A DNA stretch of 64,000 bases from assembly GCA_964543195.1 (NCBI GenBank), contig CAZIXF010000026.1, forward strand, positions 1 through 64,000, given 5' to 3'. This DNA is from JAGTVG01 sp964543195. Its GTDB lineage: Bacteria > Bacteroidota > Bacteroidia > Cytophagales > Cyclobacteriaceae. Shown here piece after piece: positions 46,554-56,134 of this stretch; the first letter of the stretch is position 1, and every line of letters starts with the position of its first letter. A program made the position numbers and the translations under genes. The notes beneath the pieces are model-generated. The model saw only the letters and a program-made list of their open reading frames with translations. It was not told the origin of the DNA and did no database searches.

Positions 46554-48485
46554 TTAATAATGCCACCTGACAAATGCTTCCATAGCTTCATATTCCGCCA
46601 TGCCCAGTTGATTGTATAATTTTGCGGTATCCCTGTTTCTGTCCTGCGCGCGTTCCCAGAATTCCCTGTCATCGGTGCCGGGAAAAAGGGCGCTATCCTT
46701 CTGGGACTGGTGTTTAAAGATCGCCTTTGTTTTTCTCGAAAGTTCATCGGGACTCAGGGGTACACACATTTCCACCCGGTCGATATCCCATTCCTGCCAG
46801 GCACCTCTGTACAGCCATACCCAACAGTCCTTCATCCATGACTCGGATTTTAGTTCCTGAACGGCCTGAAATACTGCTTTCAGACAAACGCGGTGCGTGC
46901 CATGCGGATCGGACAGATCACCGGCAGCATAGATCTGATGCGGTTTTACCTTTTTGATCAGATCCTTGGTGATTTCAATATCCTTTTTGCTCAGGGGATC
47001 TTTCTTTACCTTACCCGTTTCATAAAATGGCAGATTCATAAAATGAATGTTTTCATCGGGTAAACCCACAAAACGGCATCCGGCTCGTGCTTCGGCTCTG
47101 CGTATGAGGCCTTTGATCTCTTTCACTTCATAGGAATCGACCTGCCCGGGTTCTTTATTTCGCAGGAATTCCCAGATTTTTTCAAAAAGTTTCTTGAATT
47201 TTTTATCATCGCTGTCAAAGGTATCGATATATTCATTTACAAAATCCGCATACCGGATCACATCATCATCGAATACTGCAATATTACCGGATGTCTGATA
47301 AGCCACATGCACCTCATGGCCCTGTTCCACCAGCCGGATATAGGTGCCTCCCATAGAGATCACATCATCGTCGGGATGCGGGCTGAAAATGATAACCCTT
47401 TTCGGGAAAGGTTCCGCTCTTTCGGGACGGTTCGAATCATCGGCATTAGGTTTGCCTCCGGGCCAGCCCGTTATCGTACGTTGCAGATCGTTGAAAACTT
47501 TTATATTGATATTATAAGCTGAAGGACCCTTCCGCGCGATCAGGTCGCTCATACCGTTATCGTTGTAGTCGCGGTCGGTCAATTTTAATATGGGTTTATT
47601 CACTTTCTGACACAACCAGACCACTCCTTTACGGGTAAGCCAGTCATCCCACTCACAGGGTCCGACAAGCCATGGGGTTTTTTGCCTGGTGAGTTCATCG
47701 GCCGCCCCCTCATCAACAATAAATATGGTATCGGAATGTTTTTGAAGATAACTGGCCGGAATATGTTCCGTTATTTCTCCTTCAACGGCTTTCTGAATAA
47801 TGGGAGCCTTTCCTTCACCCCAGGCCATTAATAATATTTTCCGGGCCCTGAAAATAGTGCCAATACCCATTGTAATGGCCCTTCTGGGTACGTTTTCTTC
47901 CCCGAAAAAATCACTGGCCGCATCCACGCGGGTAATATGGTCGAGGGTGATCAGCCGTGTTCTGGAGTCGAACGAAGACCCGGGTTCATTAAACCCTATA
48001 TGCCCGGTTTTACCGATTCCCAGGAGCTGTATATCAATACCGCCGACTTCTTCGATCTTTCTTTCATATTTTTCACAAAAGGCAGGTACTTCTTCCAATG
48101 GAAGCGTGCCGTCAGGAATATTGATATTTTCGTCCGGTATATCAATATAATCGAAAAAATTTTCATTCATAAAACGGACATAACTCTGCAGCCGTCTCTG
48201 AGGCATGGGATAATATTCATCGAGATTGAATGTGATCACATTTTTAAAGCTTAGTCCTTCATTCTTGTGAAGTTTCACAAGTTCTTCATATACACTTATC
48301 GGAGTGGAACCGGTAGGCAATCCAAGCACGCAGTGACCATCCTTTGTTCGTATCATATCGGCAATTTCACTGGCAATCACCTCGGCTGCATTTTCAAAAT
48401 CTTCAAAAATGACAGTGGGGATTTTTTCATATTGTGTTATCTGTGGGTCAAGTGATTTTATGTAGTCAGAAAGGGTTGGTCTCAT
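46554..48485 (-). CDS. nagB: Glucosamine-6-phosphate deaminase fused to PIG-L deacetylase
   Basis: A 643-residue fusion. The N-terminal 280 residues are NagB: LGLPTGSTPISVYEELVKLH, the catalytic Asp region FNLDEYYPM, and GHIGFNEPGS. The C-terminal 280 residues are a PIG-L/LmbE-type N-acetylglucosaminyl deacetylase with the zinc motif SPHPDDDVISMGGT at about 368-381 and DLSDPHGTHRVCLKA. Together they could deacetylate and deaminate amino sugars to fructose-6-phosphate. This fusion occurs in other Bacteroidota. It precedes the methyltransferase gene by 6 bases. Confidence 0.93.
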   Translation of the reverse strand: MRPTLSDYIKSLDPQITQYEKIPTVIFEDFENAAEVIASEIADMIRTKDGHCVLGLPTGSTPISVYEELVKLHKNEGLSFKNVITFNLDEYYPMPQRRLQSYVRFMNENFFDYIDIPDENINIPDGTLPLEEVPAFCEKYERKIEEVGGIDIQLLGIGKTGHIGFNEPGSSFDSRTRLITLDHITRVDAASDFFGEENVPRRAITMGIGTIFRARKILLMAWGEGKAPIIQKAVEGEITEHIPASYLQKHSDTIFIVDEGAADELTRQKTPWLVGPCEWDDWLTRKGVVWLCQKVNKPILKLTDRDYNDNGMSDLIARKGPSAYNINIKVFNDLQRTITGWPGGKPNADDSNRPERAEPFPKRVIIFSPHPDDDVISMGGTYIRLVEQGHEVHVAYQTSGNIAVFDDDVIRYADFVNEYIDTFDSDDKKFKKLFEKIWEFLRNKEPGQVDSYEVKEIKGLIRRAEARAGCRFVGLPDENIHFMNLPFYETGKVKKDPLSKKDIEITKDLIKKVKPHQIYAAGDLSDPHGTHRVCLKAVFQAVQELKSESWMKDCWVWLYRGAWQEWDIDRVEMCVPLSPDELSRKTKAIFKHQSQKDSALFPGTDDREFWERAQDRNRDTAKLYNQLGMAEYEAMEAFVRWHY

Positions 48486-48720
48486 TTTTAAAAAGGTTAA
48501 TTACTTTCAAAAATAAAAATTTACAGTGAAAAACAGGTTCAACTCATAAAATTATATTCGAATATTTCCATGATGAAAAAATTGTACATTTATCCATCTG
48601 GTATAATCGGTTTTTATTAAAGTAAGAGATGATCGAGCCGATTGATATATCCAATTACGATTTCGATTATATTTGCATCATAATAGATTCATAATAATTT
48701 TTTAGGAAAGGTAAGATTAT

Positions 48721-49344
48721 ATGAAGGCAAAAGAGATCATTATTTTAACCGGTATAAGTTTTTTTGTTTTTCTTGCGGGATGCAGCCTTGACCGGTTTGA
48801 TGAAACACGTTATATAACAGGTGAAGGACCTGTCACAAGTATTCCCATTCATGTCGATACCTTTACCAGTATTCAGCATGGCAGCATAGGGAACATGATC
48901 ATAACGGTAGGTGATTCATTCAGCGTTACTTTTAAAGGACAGGAAAATGTGCTGTCAGAAATGATCTACCAACAGAAGCAGGAGGTGTTTTACTGGGGCA
49001 TCAGGGAAAATGTACAGTTAGTGGAATATGACACCATTCTGGTCGAGATCCAATTGCCGGCACCGGTTGAAAATGTATTCATGCAGGGACTGGGGAATAT
49101 ATTTATTTACGGACCCCGGCAATCAGCATCCAGTCTTTTTCTGTCGGGAATAGGCAATATCGATGCTTATGGTCTGGACTTGACCGAAGCCGCGGTATTT
49201 CTGAACGGCAATGGTAATATAAAGGTCAGGGTTTCTGAAAAATTGACCGGCTTATTGTCGGGAAATGGAAATGTATATTATAAAGGAGATCCGGAAATCG
49301 ACCTCCCGGTAACAGGATCCGGATTGATCGTTGATGAAAACTGA
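48721..49344 (+). CDS. DUF2807 (head GIN domain) lipoprotein
   Basis: A 207-residue lipoprotein (lipobox Cys21, FVFLAGC). The remainder is a right-handed beta-solenoid-like DUF2807/head-GIN domain with repeated Gly-Asn-Gly turns (MQGLGNIFIYG, FLNGNGNIKVRV, LSGNGNVYYKG). Such domains are common on the Bacteroidota cell surface and have no known ligand. It stands alone and is followed by the lipid-kinase gene after 78 bases. Confidence 0.85.
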   Translation: MKAKEIIILTGISFFVFLAGCSLDRFDETRYITGEGPVTSIPIHVDTFTSIQHGSIGNMIITVGDSFSVTFKGQENVLSEMIYQQKQEVFYWGIRENVQLVEYDTILVEIQLPAPVENVFMQGLGNIFIYGPRQSASSLFLSGIGNIDAYGLDLTEAAVFLNGNGNIKVRVSEKLTGLLSGNGNVYYKGDPEIDLPVTGSGLIVDEN

Positions 49345-49422
49345 CCAACCGCCGTTCAGATCTATATTGTTTTTGATTGGATAAAAAGAAAATATATTTT
49401 TATATTTTCGCCAAAAAACTGA

Positions 49423-50313
49423 GTGAAGGAAAAGAAGTATTTTGTCATATACAATCCGGTCGCCGGAAAAGGGAAATACAGGGATAAGATCGAGGCAGTC
49501 AAAACTGAATTCCAGAGAAGAGGCATCGCTTACAATTTTTATAGTACCAATTCCAGTTCCAGTGCACTTCAACTGCTTAAGCAAAAATTTAATACCGAAC
49601 GTTTTTCCGATATTTTAATACTCGGAGGCGATGGTACCATTAATCAAACCGTTAATGCACTTCGGGGAATCATGTTCAGCGATTTTCCGGTAAGTGTCAT
49701 TTCCATGGGAACGGGTAATGATACCATCAAACATATACACAAAAGTCTCGATTTTGATTACCAGTTGAGAACAGCCTTCGAAGGAATACCGCTTCCCATA
49801 GATGCAGGCGAGTGTAATGGAAGTATATTCCTCAATGGCATTGGTATAGGTTTTGATGGAAAGATTGTAGAAGTTATGGCCTCTGAAGGCGAGAAATACG
49901 CCAGATACAGTTCTTATATGAAAACGGTGATAAAAAATATCGCTACCTATAAGGAAAAGGAAATTGAGGTAGTGCTTGACGATCAATCTCGCAATTTCAC
50001 CATTTTTCTTATGACCATTGCAAAAGGTACTACTTTTGGCGGCGGTTTCCTTATCAATCCCCATGCCCGGAATAACGATGGACTTCTTGATATCTGTGTA
50101 ATCAATAAAGTGCCGTTATGGATGAGATTATTGTATCTTCCCAGAATGAAAAACGGTGGTCATAAAAAATTGCGGCAGGTCGAGTTTTATAAAAGTGAAA
50201 ATGTTGCGGTTCATGAAAACAATGCGCTTGTGGCCCATATGGATGGAGAGTTTATCGGTAGCCCCCCCTTTGAAATTACGGTTAAGAAAAGTGGTTTCAG
50301 GTTCCGGAGCTGA
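49423..50313 (+). CDS. Diacylglycerol kinase family lipid kinase
   Basis: A 296-residue cytoplasmic kinase of the YegS/DgkB type. It starts with the family hallmark FVIYNPVAGKGKYRDKI and carries the ATP-binding loop LGGDGTINQTVNAL (about 67-80) plus ISMGTGNDTIKH. The C-terminal beta-sandwich (AHMDGEFIGSPPFEITVKK) is complete. It phosphorylates diacylglycerol or related lipids. Start is GTG at 49423. It converges with lgt, whose stop is 23 bases away. Confidence 0.94.
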   Translation: MKEKKYFVIYNPVAGKGKYRDKIEAVKTEFQRRGIAYNFYSTNSSSSALQLLKQKFNTERFSDILILGGDGTINQTVNALRGIMFSDFPVSVISMGTGNDTIKHIHKSLDFDYQLRTAFEGIPLPIDAGECNGSIFLNGIGIGFDGKIVEVMASEGEKYARYSSYMKTVIKNIATYKEKEIEVVLDDQSRNFTIFLMTIAKGTTFGGGFLINPHARNNDGLLDICVINKVPLWMRLLYLPRMKNGGHKKLRQVEFYKSENVAVHENNALVAHMDGEFIGSPPFEITVKKSGFRFRS

Positions 50314-50335
50314 TATTCCTGAATTTTATTTTCAA

Positions 50336-51148
50336 TCAAATTCGGATATTGTTTTTTTTCTTCATTTTGCGGTAAAAATATATTCCGCCGATTATTACCA
50401 GGATCGATATAAACTGGGAGGTGGAAACTGTTTCACCGATAACAAATCCCCTTGACAGATCTCCTCTGAAAAATTCGATGACAATCCTTCCGAAGGGATA
50501 TAAGATAAGATACAATGTAAACAGCTGGCCATGGAATTGTTTTTTCGTCTTCACAATCAGCAATGTGATCAGAATCCCGGATATCAGGATAACACTATAA
50601 AGCTGAGTAGGGTGTAAAGGTACGTTAAGAGGCCTTGCCTGGCATACAGGATCGGTAAAAACTATAGCCAGAAAGCTTTCGTTTGGGATACCATAACAAC
50701 AGCCTGCAAGAAAACAACCTATCCTTCCCGTGCCATGGACGATCAGCGTGGTGACGGCAATAATATCCAGCATTGGAAGTATGGCTATTTTCTTTATTCT
50801 GAAGAATATCAGCATGGCTGGGATGGCGGTCAGCAGGGATCCGTAAAAAACAAATCCCTGGCTGAAATTCTCGAATAATTTTTTTGGTTCGGACAGATAA
50901 CGGGAAGGATCTTCAAAAATCAGGAATAATTTTCCTCCTATAATGGCTGAGATCAGAATAATCAATACCAGTTCATTTGAAATTTCATACCGGATATCCA
51001 ACTGTTTCTTGGACTGATAGGCTAGATAAAAAAAACCCAATAAGGCACCCAGGGCAATCATTGTACCATAAGAATAAATGGTAATGGTATCAGGCAGAAA
51101 TGAAGATAAAGATTCGGGTGTGTTAAATTCAAAGAGTATTGGATGCAT
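50336..51148 (-). CDS. lgt: Prolipoprotein diacylglyceryl transferase
   Basis: A 270-residue inner-membrane enzyme that adds diacylglycerol to the lipobox cysteine of prolipoproteins, the first step for every lipoprotein in this window. About seven hydrophobic segments are visible. The Lgt signature is HGTGRIGCFLAGCCYGIPNE (about 138-157), with GFVFYGSLL before it and GRIVIEFFRGD near the C terminus. It is single and intact. Confidence 0.93.
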   Translation of the reverse strand: MHPILFEFNTPESLSSFLPDTITIYSYGTMIALGALLGFFYLAYQSKKQLDIRYEISNELVLIILISAIIGGKLFLIFEDPSRYLSEPKKLFENFSQGFVFYGSLLTAIPAMLIFFRIKKIAILPMLDIIAVTTLIVHGTGRIGCFLAGCCYGIPNESFLAIVFTDPVCQARPLNVPLHPTQLYSVILISGILITLLIVKTKKQFHGQLFTLYLILYPFGRIVIEFFRGDLSRGFVIGETVSTSQFISILVIIGGIYFYRKMKKKNNIRI

Positions 51149-51225
51149 CGGATTTTAATCTTTTCGCAATTCTAAAATAAATGATTTTAACTTTTTTTTA
51201 ACGCTGTCAAAAGTAAAATTTTAAG

Positions 51226-51233
51226 TAAATTTG
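51226..51233 (+). promoter_or_regulatory. -7 element upstream of the MocA-like gene
   Basis: TAAATTTG is a full match to TAnnTTTG, 28 bases before the TTG start at 51261. No TTTG lies 19-21 bases upstream, so only the -7 part is supported. Confidence 0.45.
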
Positions 51234-51260
51234 CGGCGTAAACACAAAAAATTATAAGTT

Positions 51261-51863
51261 TTGGAAGAAAAAATTGCCATTCTTGTGCTGGGTGCGGGAT
51301 CGTCATCACGTTTTAAACAACCTAAACAATTACTTGAATACAAAGATAAAACATTGATCGAGTTGGCCTCCCAAACGGCAGTAGATACATATCTGGGACC
51401 AGTCTATGTGGTACTTGGGAGTGATCATAAAAAGGTAGAAGAAAAACTCAGGAAGTTTGAAGATAAAATCGAAGTGATTATAAATAAACGATGGGAAAAG
51501 GGCATTAGCGAATCGATTAAATCGGGCATTGACAAAATCAGAAAAGATCATCCGGATATATATGGCGTGATCATTATGTTAACGGACCAGCCACTTATTT
51601 CAGTCAATCATTTAATAAATATTGCCCGGTCCCATTTCAGTTCGGGTAAGAATATAATTGCCTCCGGATATGGTGGTTCGTTTGGCGTGCCGGCCTTTTT
51701 CCATAATAGTTTATTTAATTATTTTGATAAACTGGAAGGAGACACAGGAGCAAAATCGATAATCAGCAATTTAAAGAGGGATGTGCATGTGATCCCGAAT
51801 CCTGAAGCTGAACTGGATATTGACACAAAGGAAGACTACCAGGAATTATTGAAAAAAGAATGA
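51261..51863 (+). CDS. MocA-like nucleotidyltransferase
   Basis: A 200-residue NTP transferase. The nucleotide-binding signature is LGAGSSSRFKQPKQLLEY (about 9-26), followed by MLTDQPLISV and the acceptor region GVPAFFHNSLF. This matches the MocA/CTP:molybdopterin cytidylyltransferase family that loads CMP on molybdopterin for xanthine-dehydrogenase-type enzymes; no such enzyme is nearby, so the exact nucleotide and target are uncertain. Start is TTG at 51261. Downstream lies a 276-base non-coding stretch. Confidence 0.85.
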   Translation: MEEKIAILVLGAGSSSRFKQPKQLLEYKDKTLIELASQTAVDTYLGPVYVVLGSDHKKVEEKLRKFEDKIEVIINKRWEKGISESIKSGIDKIRKDHPDIYGVIIMLTDQPLISVNHLINIARSHFSSGKNIIASGYGGSFGVPAFFHNSLFNYFDKLEGDTGAKSIISNLKRDVHVIPNPEAELDIDTKEDYQELLKKE

Positions 51864-52063
51864 TCAAAAATCCATATTACGCGGATCGGATATGATCAAA
51901 ATCGATGAGATTAATAGCCGAAGTAAAGTTTTTCCGGCCATAAAATAACCCTCCTGGACAAAATTCGAGAGTGTATGAAGAGAGTTCTGCGCTATTGCCC
52001 AGGAAGGATGTTTTGTTCTGATTACGAATTCAAAGTAAATTTCATCAATTATATTCACATAAG

Positions 52064-52087
52064 AAATCCCCACAAAAGGGGGATTTT
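52064..52087 (+). terminator. Hairpin with T-run before the kinase gene
   Basis: AAATCCCC pairs with GGGGGATTT around ACAAAA, followed by TTTATCCTTTT. It lies about 200 bases after the MocA-like stop and ends about 95 bases before the kinase start. The rest of 51864-52139 shows only scattered short frames, perhaps a decayed gene. Confidence 0.6.
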
Positions 52088-52181
52088 ATCCTTTTCATAT
52101 TATCACTAATCTTGTTAAAAGATATTTTAATAAACAATTTTGGATCTGAACAGACACCCCTTCCGGGGATTAAAACCATTG

Positions 52182-55100
52182 ATGGGTAAAAATCTGATTA
52201 TAGTATTTATTTTTTGTTTACCCCCCTTGCTGAAAGGGCAGGCGATTTTTATCGATCGGTTTACAACAGAGGACGGGCTTAAAGACCTGAGAGTCACTGA
52301 GCTGTTGCAGGATGATCACGGTTTTTTATGGATCGCTACACTAGACGGATTGTTCAGGTATGATGGCAGATCGTTTGATGAGATATCTTTTGCTGATGAA
52401 AATACGGGCAAATCGGTGTACGATCTTTATTATGATAACAATCAAGTGCTCTGGATAGCAGGAAAGAAGGGCATATCTGCCTATAATGGAACCGACTTCA
52501 GGTTTTATGGATTGGACAATACCATCCCGGGAAATTTTTGTCACCATCTGATCGGCATGAATGATAAGTCCATCGGGTTTTTCTACGACCAGTCATTTTA
52601 CAGGATCGTTGAAAATGCAATTCATATTGATAAGGATATACCGGTTGACATAGTCAGAGAGATCCAGGATACCTACCAGTCTGAATCGGGAACCACATGG
52701 ATATTGACGGCAAGTGGAAATATTTACTCGAAAATTAACGATAACTTCACTGGACCTTATGAAGTATCGTTATTAGCCGACCGGTTTTATAAAATAAAAG
52801 GTTCGGGAAGTGATTTTCTGGCCATAAGTACGAACCGGGGAATTATTGAGATTCCGGTAAAAGGGCAGGAAATCGTAAAGATTGACTGGATGATTACAAA
52901 AGGGGGCATTCAGGGGTTTTATGTGGGATCCGCTCACGATATCTGGCTGCTTAATGATAATAAATTATTAAAGATCTCCGACGGGGATACCCTGGATACC
53001 GGGATAAACATACAGCAGCCAGAAAAGTCCGTCCTCATGGCAGACAATGAAAACAATATCTGGGTCAGTGCGTGGGGAAAAGCCCTTTACAGCATTCCCG
53101 GAACTGAACTAACCCGGTTACCCGGAGAAGTTACGGAAGGATATCCTCCCACATTCTTTTTTAATGATGAAGGTCAATTATGGATCTCATATTTTGGGGC
53201 AGGTGTGAAAGTTTATGCCCGGGATAAGTCAGTAAATGCAATAAAATCGCCTCCCGGCAAATATGTCAGGGCCATAGAGAAGACCGATAAAGTTTATTGG
53301 TTTGCTACCGCGGAAGGGTTAATTAAAAAGGAGGAAAATAATCTTGAGGTCTATACACAGGAAAATGGTCTGCCTCATAATTATTGCTATTATCTATTAG
53401 CCGACAGCCTGGGAAAGATCTGGGTATCTACAGAGGGTGGTGTTGGTATTATAGAAGGAAAGAACATATCCGCAATCACCACAAGAAATGGCCTTTCGGA
53501 TAACAGGATAAATTATATGACGGAGTGGGGCACTGATAAGATGATTCTTTTATCAGAAAGAAATATCGACCTTTATGAAGAGGGACAGATAAAATCGTTG
53601 ATTGAACATCCTTTCAGGTCGAAAGAAACCCTGAATACAATATGCAGGGACCGGTTTGGAAATTTCTGGATAGGAAGTGATATGCATGGATTGATCTTTT
53701 ATCATTTAGGAAAGGCTGAACTTGTTTATTTATCAGGAAGATTGGGATTGGATTTTCTCCGGGTCAGAACGATAGAGGCATTTGGCCGGGACCAGTTATG
53801 TCTTGGAACAGAAAAAGGATTGATTATCATTAAGATCGATAAGGAAGGAAACATACTCAATGTAAGGTCTCTCGGTCCGGACAGGGGATATCCTGATTTC
53901 GAAATAAATCAGAATGCAGTACAGCGAATGGGTGATAAGATTTATTTTGGCACAAATATCGGCACAATAATTTTTAACCCATCCAGGTTGACCGGTCAGT
54001 CGGGTGGTCCGGAAGTAAATATAACCGGCATTGATGTTTCTTTCAGGGAAACCGACTGGGGCAATAAACGATTTAGACTTGATCCTTGGTTTCAGGTTCC
54101 TTTAAATCCGGTAATGGAACATAATAAAAATGATCTGAAACTTAAATTCAATTCCATATCATTGCGCAGCAATAAAAGCATCTGGTACCGGTATAAACTC
54201 GATCACCATGATCGATCCTGGTCTTCGCCTACTAAAGAAAATTCGGTTATTTATGCTAATCTTCGCCCCGGGAAATATTTATTTATCGTACAGGCTTCTT
54301 ATGATGGAATTAACTGGGGATCAAATTCCAAATCGTACGCGTTTGTAATTGCTCCCCCTTTCTGGAATACCTGGTGGTTTATAGTCATCCTTATTGCATT
54401 CTTGCTGCTCGGATTCGTGTTTTTTAACAATTACCGGATTAAATTGAAGGTAAACCAGTTAATGGCGCTTGAAAGGCTGCGTAAGGAAGAATACGGAAGA
54501 TTGCAAAAGAAGGTAGCCATGGATTTTCATGATGAGGTGGGGAACCACCTGGCTTCAATCTCTTTGCTGATCAATCTGATCAAATCGGAGGATTGGAAAA
54601 TTCCCGCCAAATTGACCGGTCTTCTTGAAAAGATCAATATAGAATCCAACAATTTATTTAACGGAACCCGGGATTTTATCTGGTCCATAGATCCTGAAAA
54701 CAACAATTTAAAGGCTATGTATAATTATATAAAGGATTATGGAATTGAATTATTTGAGAATTCAGCTATTTATTTTCATACACAAAATGGTCAGGATATA
54801 GATAATATCGACTTGCCTCCGGGATTTACACGGCAGATTGTGCTTATTTTTAAGGAAGGCATCAATAATGCGTTGTTACACGCCGGGTGTAAAAATGTGT
54901 ATTTTAAAATATTGCTCAACAAAAATGACTTTGCAATTCAGTTAATTGATGATGGTAAGGGATTTAATGCCGATGAATTGGACTATTACGAGGGCATAAA
55001 AAAAATGAAATACAGGGGGGCTAAAATAAAAAGCGAATTGAAAGTGAGATCGAACGAGAACCAGGGCACAGAAATCACATTAATTGCGAACTATAAATAA
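52182..55100 (+). CDS. Two-component propeller sensor histidine kinase
   Basis: A 972-residue sensor. A signal peptide (MGKNLIIVFIFCLPPLL) leads to a periplasmic sensor of two-component propeller repeats, seen as motifs like DDHGFLWIATLDGLFRYDG, DSLGKIWVSTEGGVGI and DRFGNFWIGSDMHGLI, ending in a Y_Y_Y domain (about 620-720 from the start). One membrane helix follows (WFIVILIAFLLLGFVFF). The cytoplasmic part has a HisKA_3 dimer domain (MDFHDEVGNHLASIS, with phospho-His) and a HATPase_c domain (NALLHAGCKNVYF, DDGKGFN). A longer open frame starts at TTG 52140, but the ATG at 52182 gives the cleaner signal. Its partner is the next gene. Confidence 0.92.
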   Translation: MGKNLIIVFIFCLPPLLKGQAIFIDRFTTEDGLKDLRVTELLQDDHGFLWIATLDGLFRYDGRSFDEISFADENTGKSVYDLYYDNNQVLWIAGKKGISAYNGTDFRFYGLDNTIPGNFCHHLIGMNDKSIGFFYDQSFYRIVENAIHIDKDIPVDIVREIQDTYQSESGTTWILTASGNIYSKINDNFTGPYEVSLLADRFYKIKGSGSDFLAISTNRGIIEIPVKGQEIVKIDWMITKGGIQGFYVGSAHDIWLLNDNKLLKISDGDTLDTGINIQQPEKSVLMADNENNIWVSAWGKALYSIPGTELTRLPGEVTEGYPPTFFFNDEGQLWISYFGAGVKVYARDKSVNAIKSPPGKYVRAIEKTDKVYWFATAEGLIKKEENNLEVYTQENGLPHNYCYYLLADSLGKIWVSTEGGVGIIEGKNISAITTRNGLSDNRINYMTEWGTDKMILLSERNIDLYEEGQIKSLIEHPFRSKETLNTICRDRFGNFWIGSDMHGLIFYHLGKAELVYLSGRLGLDFLRVRTIEAFGRDQLCLGTEKGLIIIKIDKEGNILNVRSLGPDRGYPDFEINQNAVQRMGDKIYFGTNIGTIIFNPSRLTGQSGGPEVNITGIDVSFRETDWGNKRFRLDPWFQVPLNPVMEHNKNDLKLKFNSISLRSNKSIWYRYKLDHHDRSWSSPTKENSVIYANLRPGKYLFIVQASYDGINWGSNSKSYAFVIAPPFWNTWWFIVILIAFLLLGFVFFNNYRIKLKVNQLMALERLRKEEYGRLQKKVAMDFHDEVGNHLASISLLINLIKSEDWKIPAKLTGLLEKINIESNNLFNGTRDFIWSIDPENNNLKAMYNYIKDYGIELFENSAIYFHTQNGQDIDNIDLPPGFTRQIVLIFKEGINNALLHAGCKNVYFKILLNKNDFAIQLIDDGKGFNADELDYYEGIKKMKYRGAKIKSELKVRSNENQGTEITLIANYK

Positions 55101-55183
55101 TGTCAAATAAAAAAAAATTATGCACTGGTTAAAAAAGTAAAATTATGTAGAATAATATAGGTCAAAGACTCAATCATGAAATT

Positions 55184-55813
55184 ATGGAAAACTTAAAAAG
55201 TCGAATTCTGATTATTGAGGATAATGATGTGGTCCGCGATGGTTTTGAATTATTAATCAACAGTTTGAGTGAACACGATGTGGTAGGCACATATGCCACT
55301 TGTGAAGAGGCCATCAAAAATATAGGCAAGCTAAATCCCCATATCATCCTTATGGATATTGAATTGCCGGGGATGAGTGGAATAGAAGGAACCCGGTTGA
55401 TACGAAAATCACATCCCGATATTAATATTCTGGTCATTACTGTTCACGATGACAGTGATCTGGTGTTTCAGGCACTCGTAGCAGGTGCTTCGGGGTATAT
55501 TACAAAAAATGCTCCCCATAATAAGATACTCGATGCCATAAATGAAGTGTCGAAAGGAGGAGCACCGATGAGCAGTAAAATAGCGCGAATGGTAGTTGAA
55601 TCATTTCAGCGCAACCAGAATTCTCCCCTCAGTCCGAGAGAGACGGAGGTTCTTGAACTTTTGTCAGAAGGCAAGAGTTATTCGGTGATTGCTGATGAAC
55701 TGTTCATCCATAAGGAGACCGTGAAATCCCATATTAAAAACATATATTATAAGCTTCAGGTTAATTCCAAAGCAGCGGCTATTGAAGTGGCCAGGAAAAA
55801 TAAGCTGATCTGA
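55184..55813 (+). CDS. LuxR/NarL family response regulator
   Basis: A 209-residue regulator. The receiver domain has the acidic pocket (IIEDND) and phospho-acceptor Asp58 (ILMDIELPGMSG). The C-terminal helix-turn-helix of the LuxR type is at about 146-205 (LSPRETEVLELLSEGKS, then HKETVKSHIKNIYYKL). It lies 83 bases after the propeller kinase, its natural partner, and 321 bases before the SusC gene, which it may control. Confidence 0.95.
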   Translation: MENLKSRILIIEDNDVVRDGFELLINSLSEHDVVGTYATCEEAIKNIGKLNPHIILMDIELPGMSGIEGTRLIRKSHPDINILVITVHDDSDLVFQALVAGASGYITKNAPHNKILDAINEVSKGGAPMSSKIARMVVESFQRNQNSPLSPRETEVLELLSEGKSYSVIADELFIHKETVKSHIKNIYYKLQVNSKAAAIEVARKNKLI

Positions 55814-56134
55814 TCATTATAACCAGCCTACTCAATTCTGGGGGATATCACATTCCTTTGAACAGCATTAATTTATATCCATTAGGTGTGTCTAAAGGCA
55901 TTTGTCCCTGTTTTTCATAAGCCATACCTCATATCTGGAATTCAAAAATCCCGTTATATAGGGGATACTTATTCAATCCATTTATCCCCACCTTTGAGGT
56001 ATTATAATAAGCTCATTCTGCCGAATTGTCATTCGAGGAGCAATATTCTTACCATTGAGACATATTTTTCATTCGAAAAGACAAGAGGGGAGCACTTTTT
56101 ATGTAACTAAGATGTAATATTTAAACGATTGTCT
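55814..56134. promoter_or_regulatory. Leader region of the SusCD operon with nested inverted repeats
   Basis: This 321-base stretch has no gene. TACCTCA at 55925-55931 is inverted at TGAGGTA 55995-56001, and inside it GGGGATA at 55961-55967 is inverted at TATCCCC 55983-55989. They could be regulator-binding sites or an RNA structure in the leader of the SusC mRNA. A clear TAnnTTTG promoter was not found here. Confidence 0.4.

Noticed and set aside
51261..51863. Evidence of a molybdenum hydroxylase cluster beside the MocA-like gene.
   Set aside because: No xanthine dehydrogenase subunits, XdhC or moa/moe genes lie nearby, so a cluster is not supported.
51864..52139. A decayed gene after the MocA-like nucleotidyltransferase.
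   Set aside because: Short fragments in three frames look weakly protein-like, but no continuous text or motif could be assembled as at 42142.
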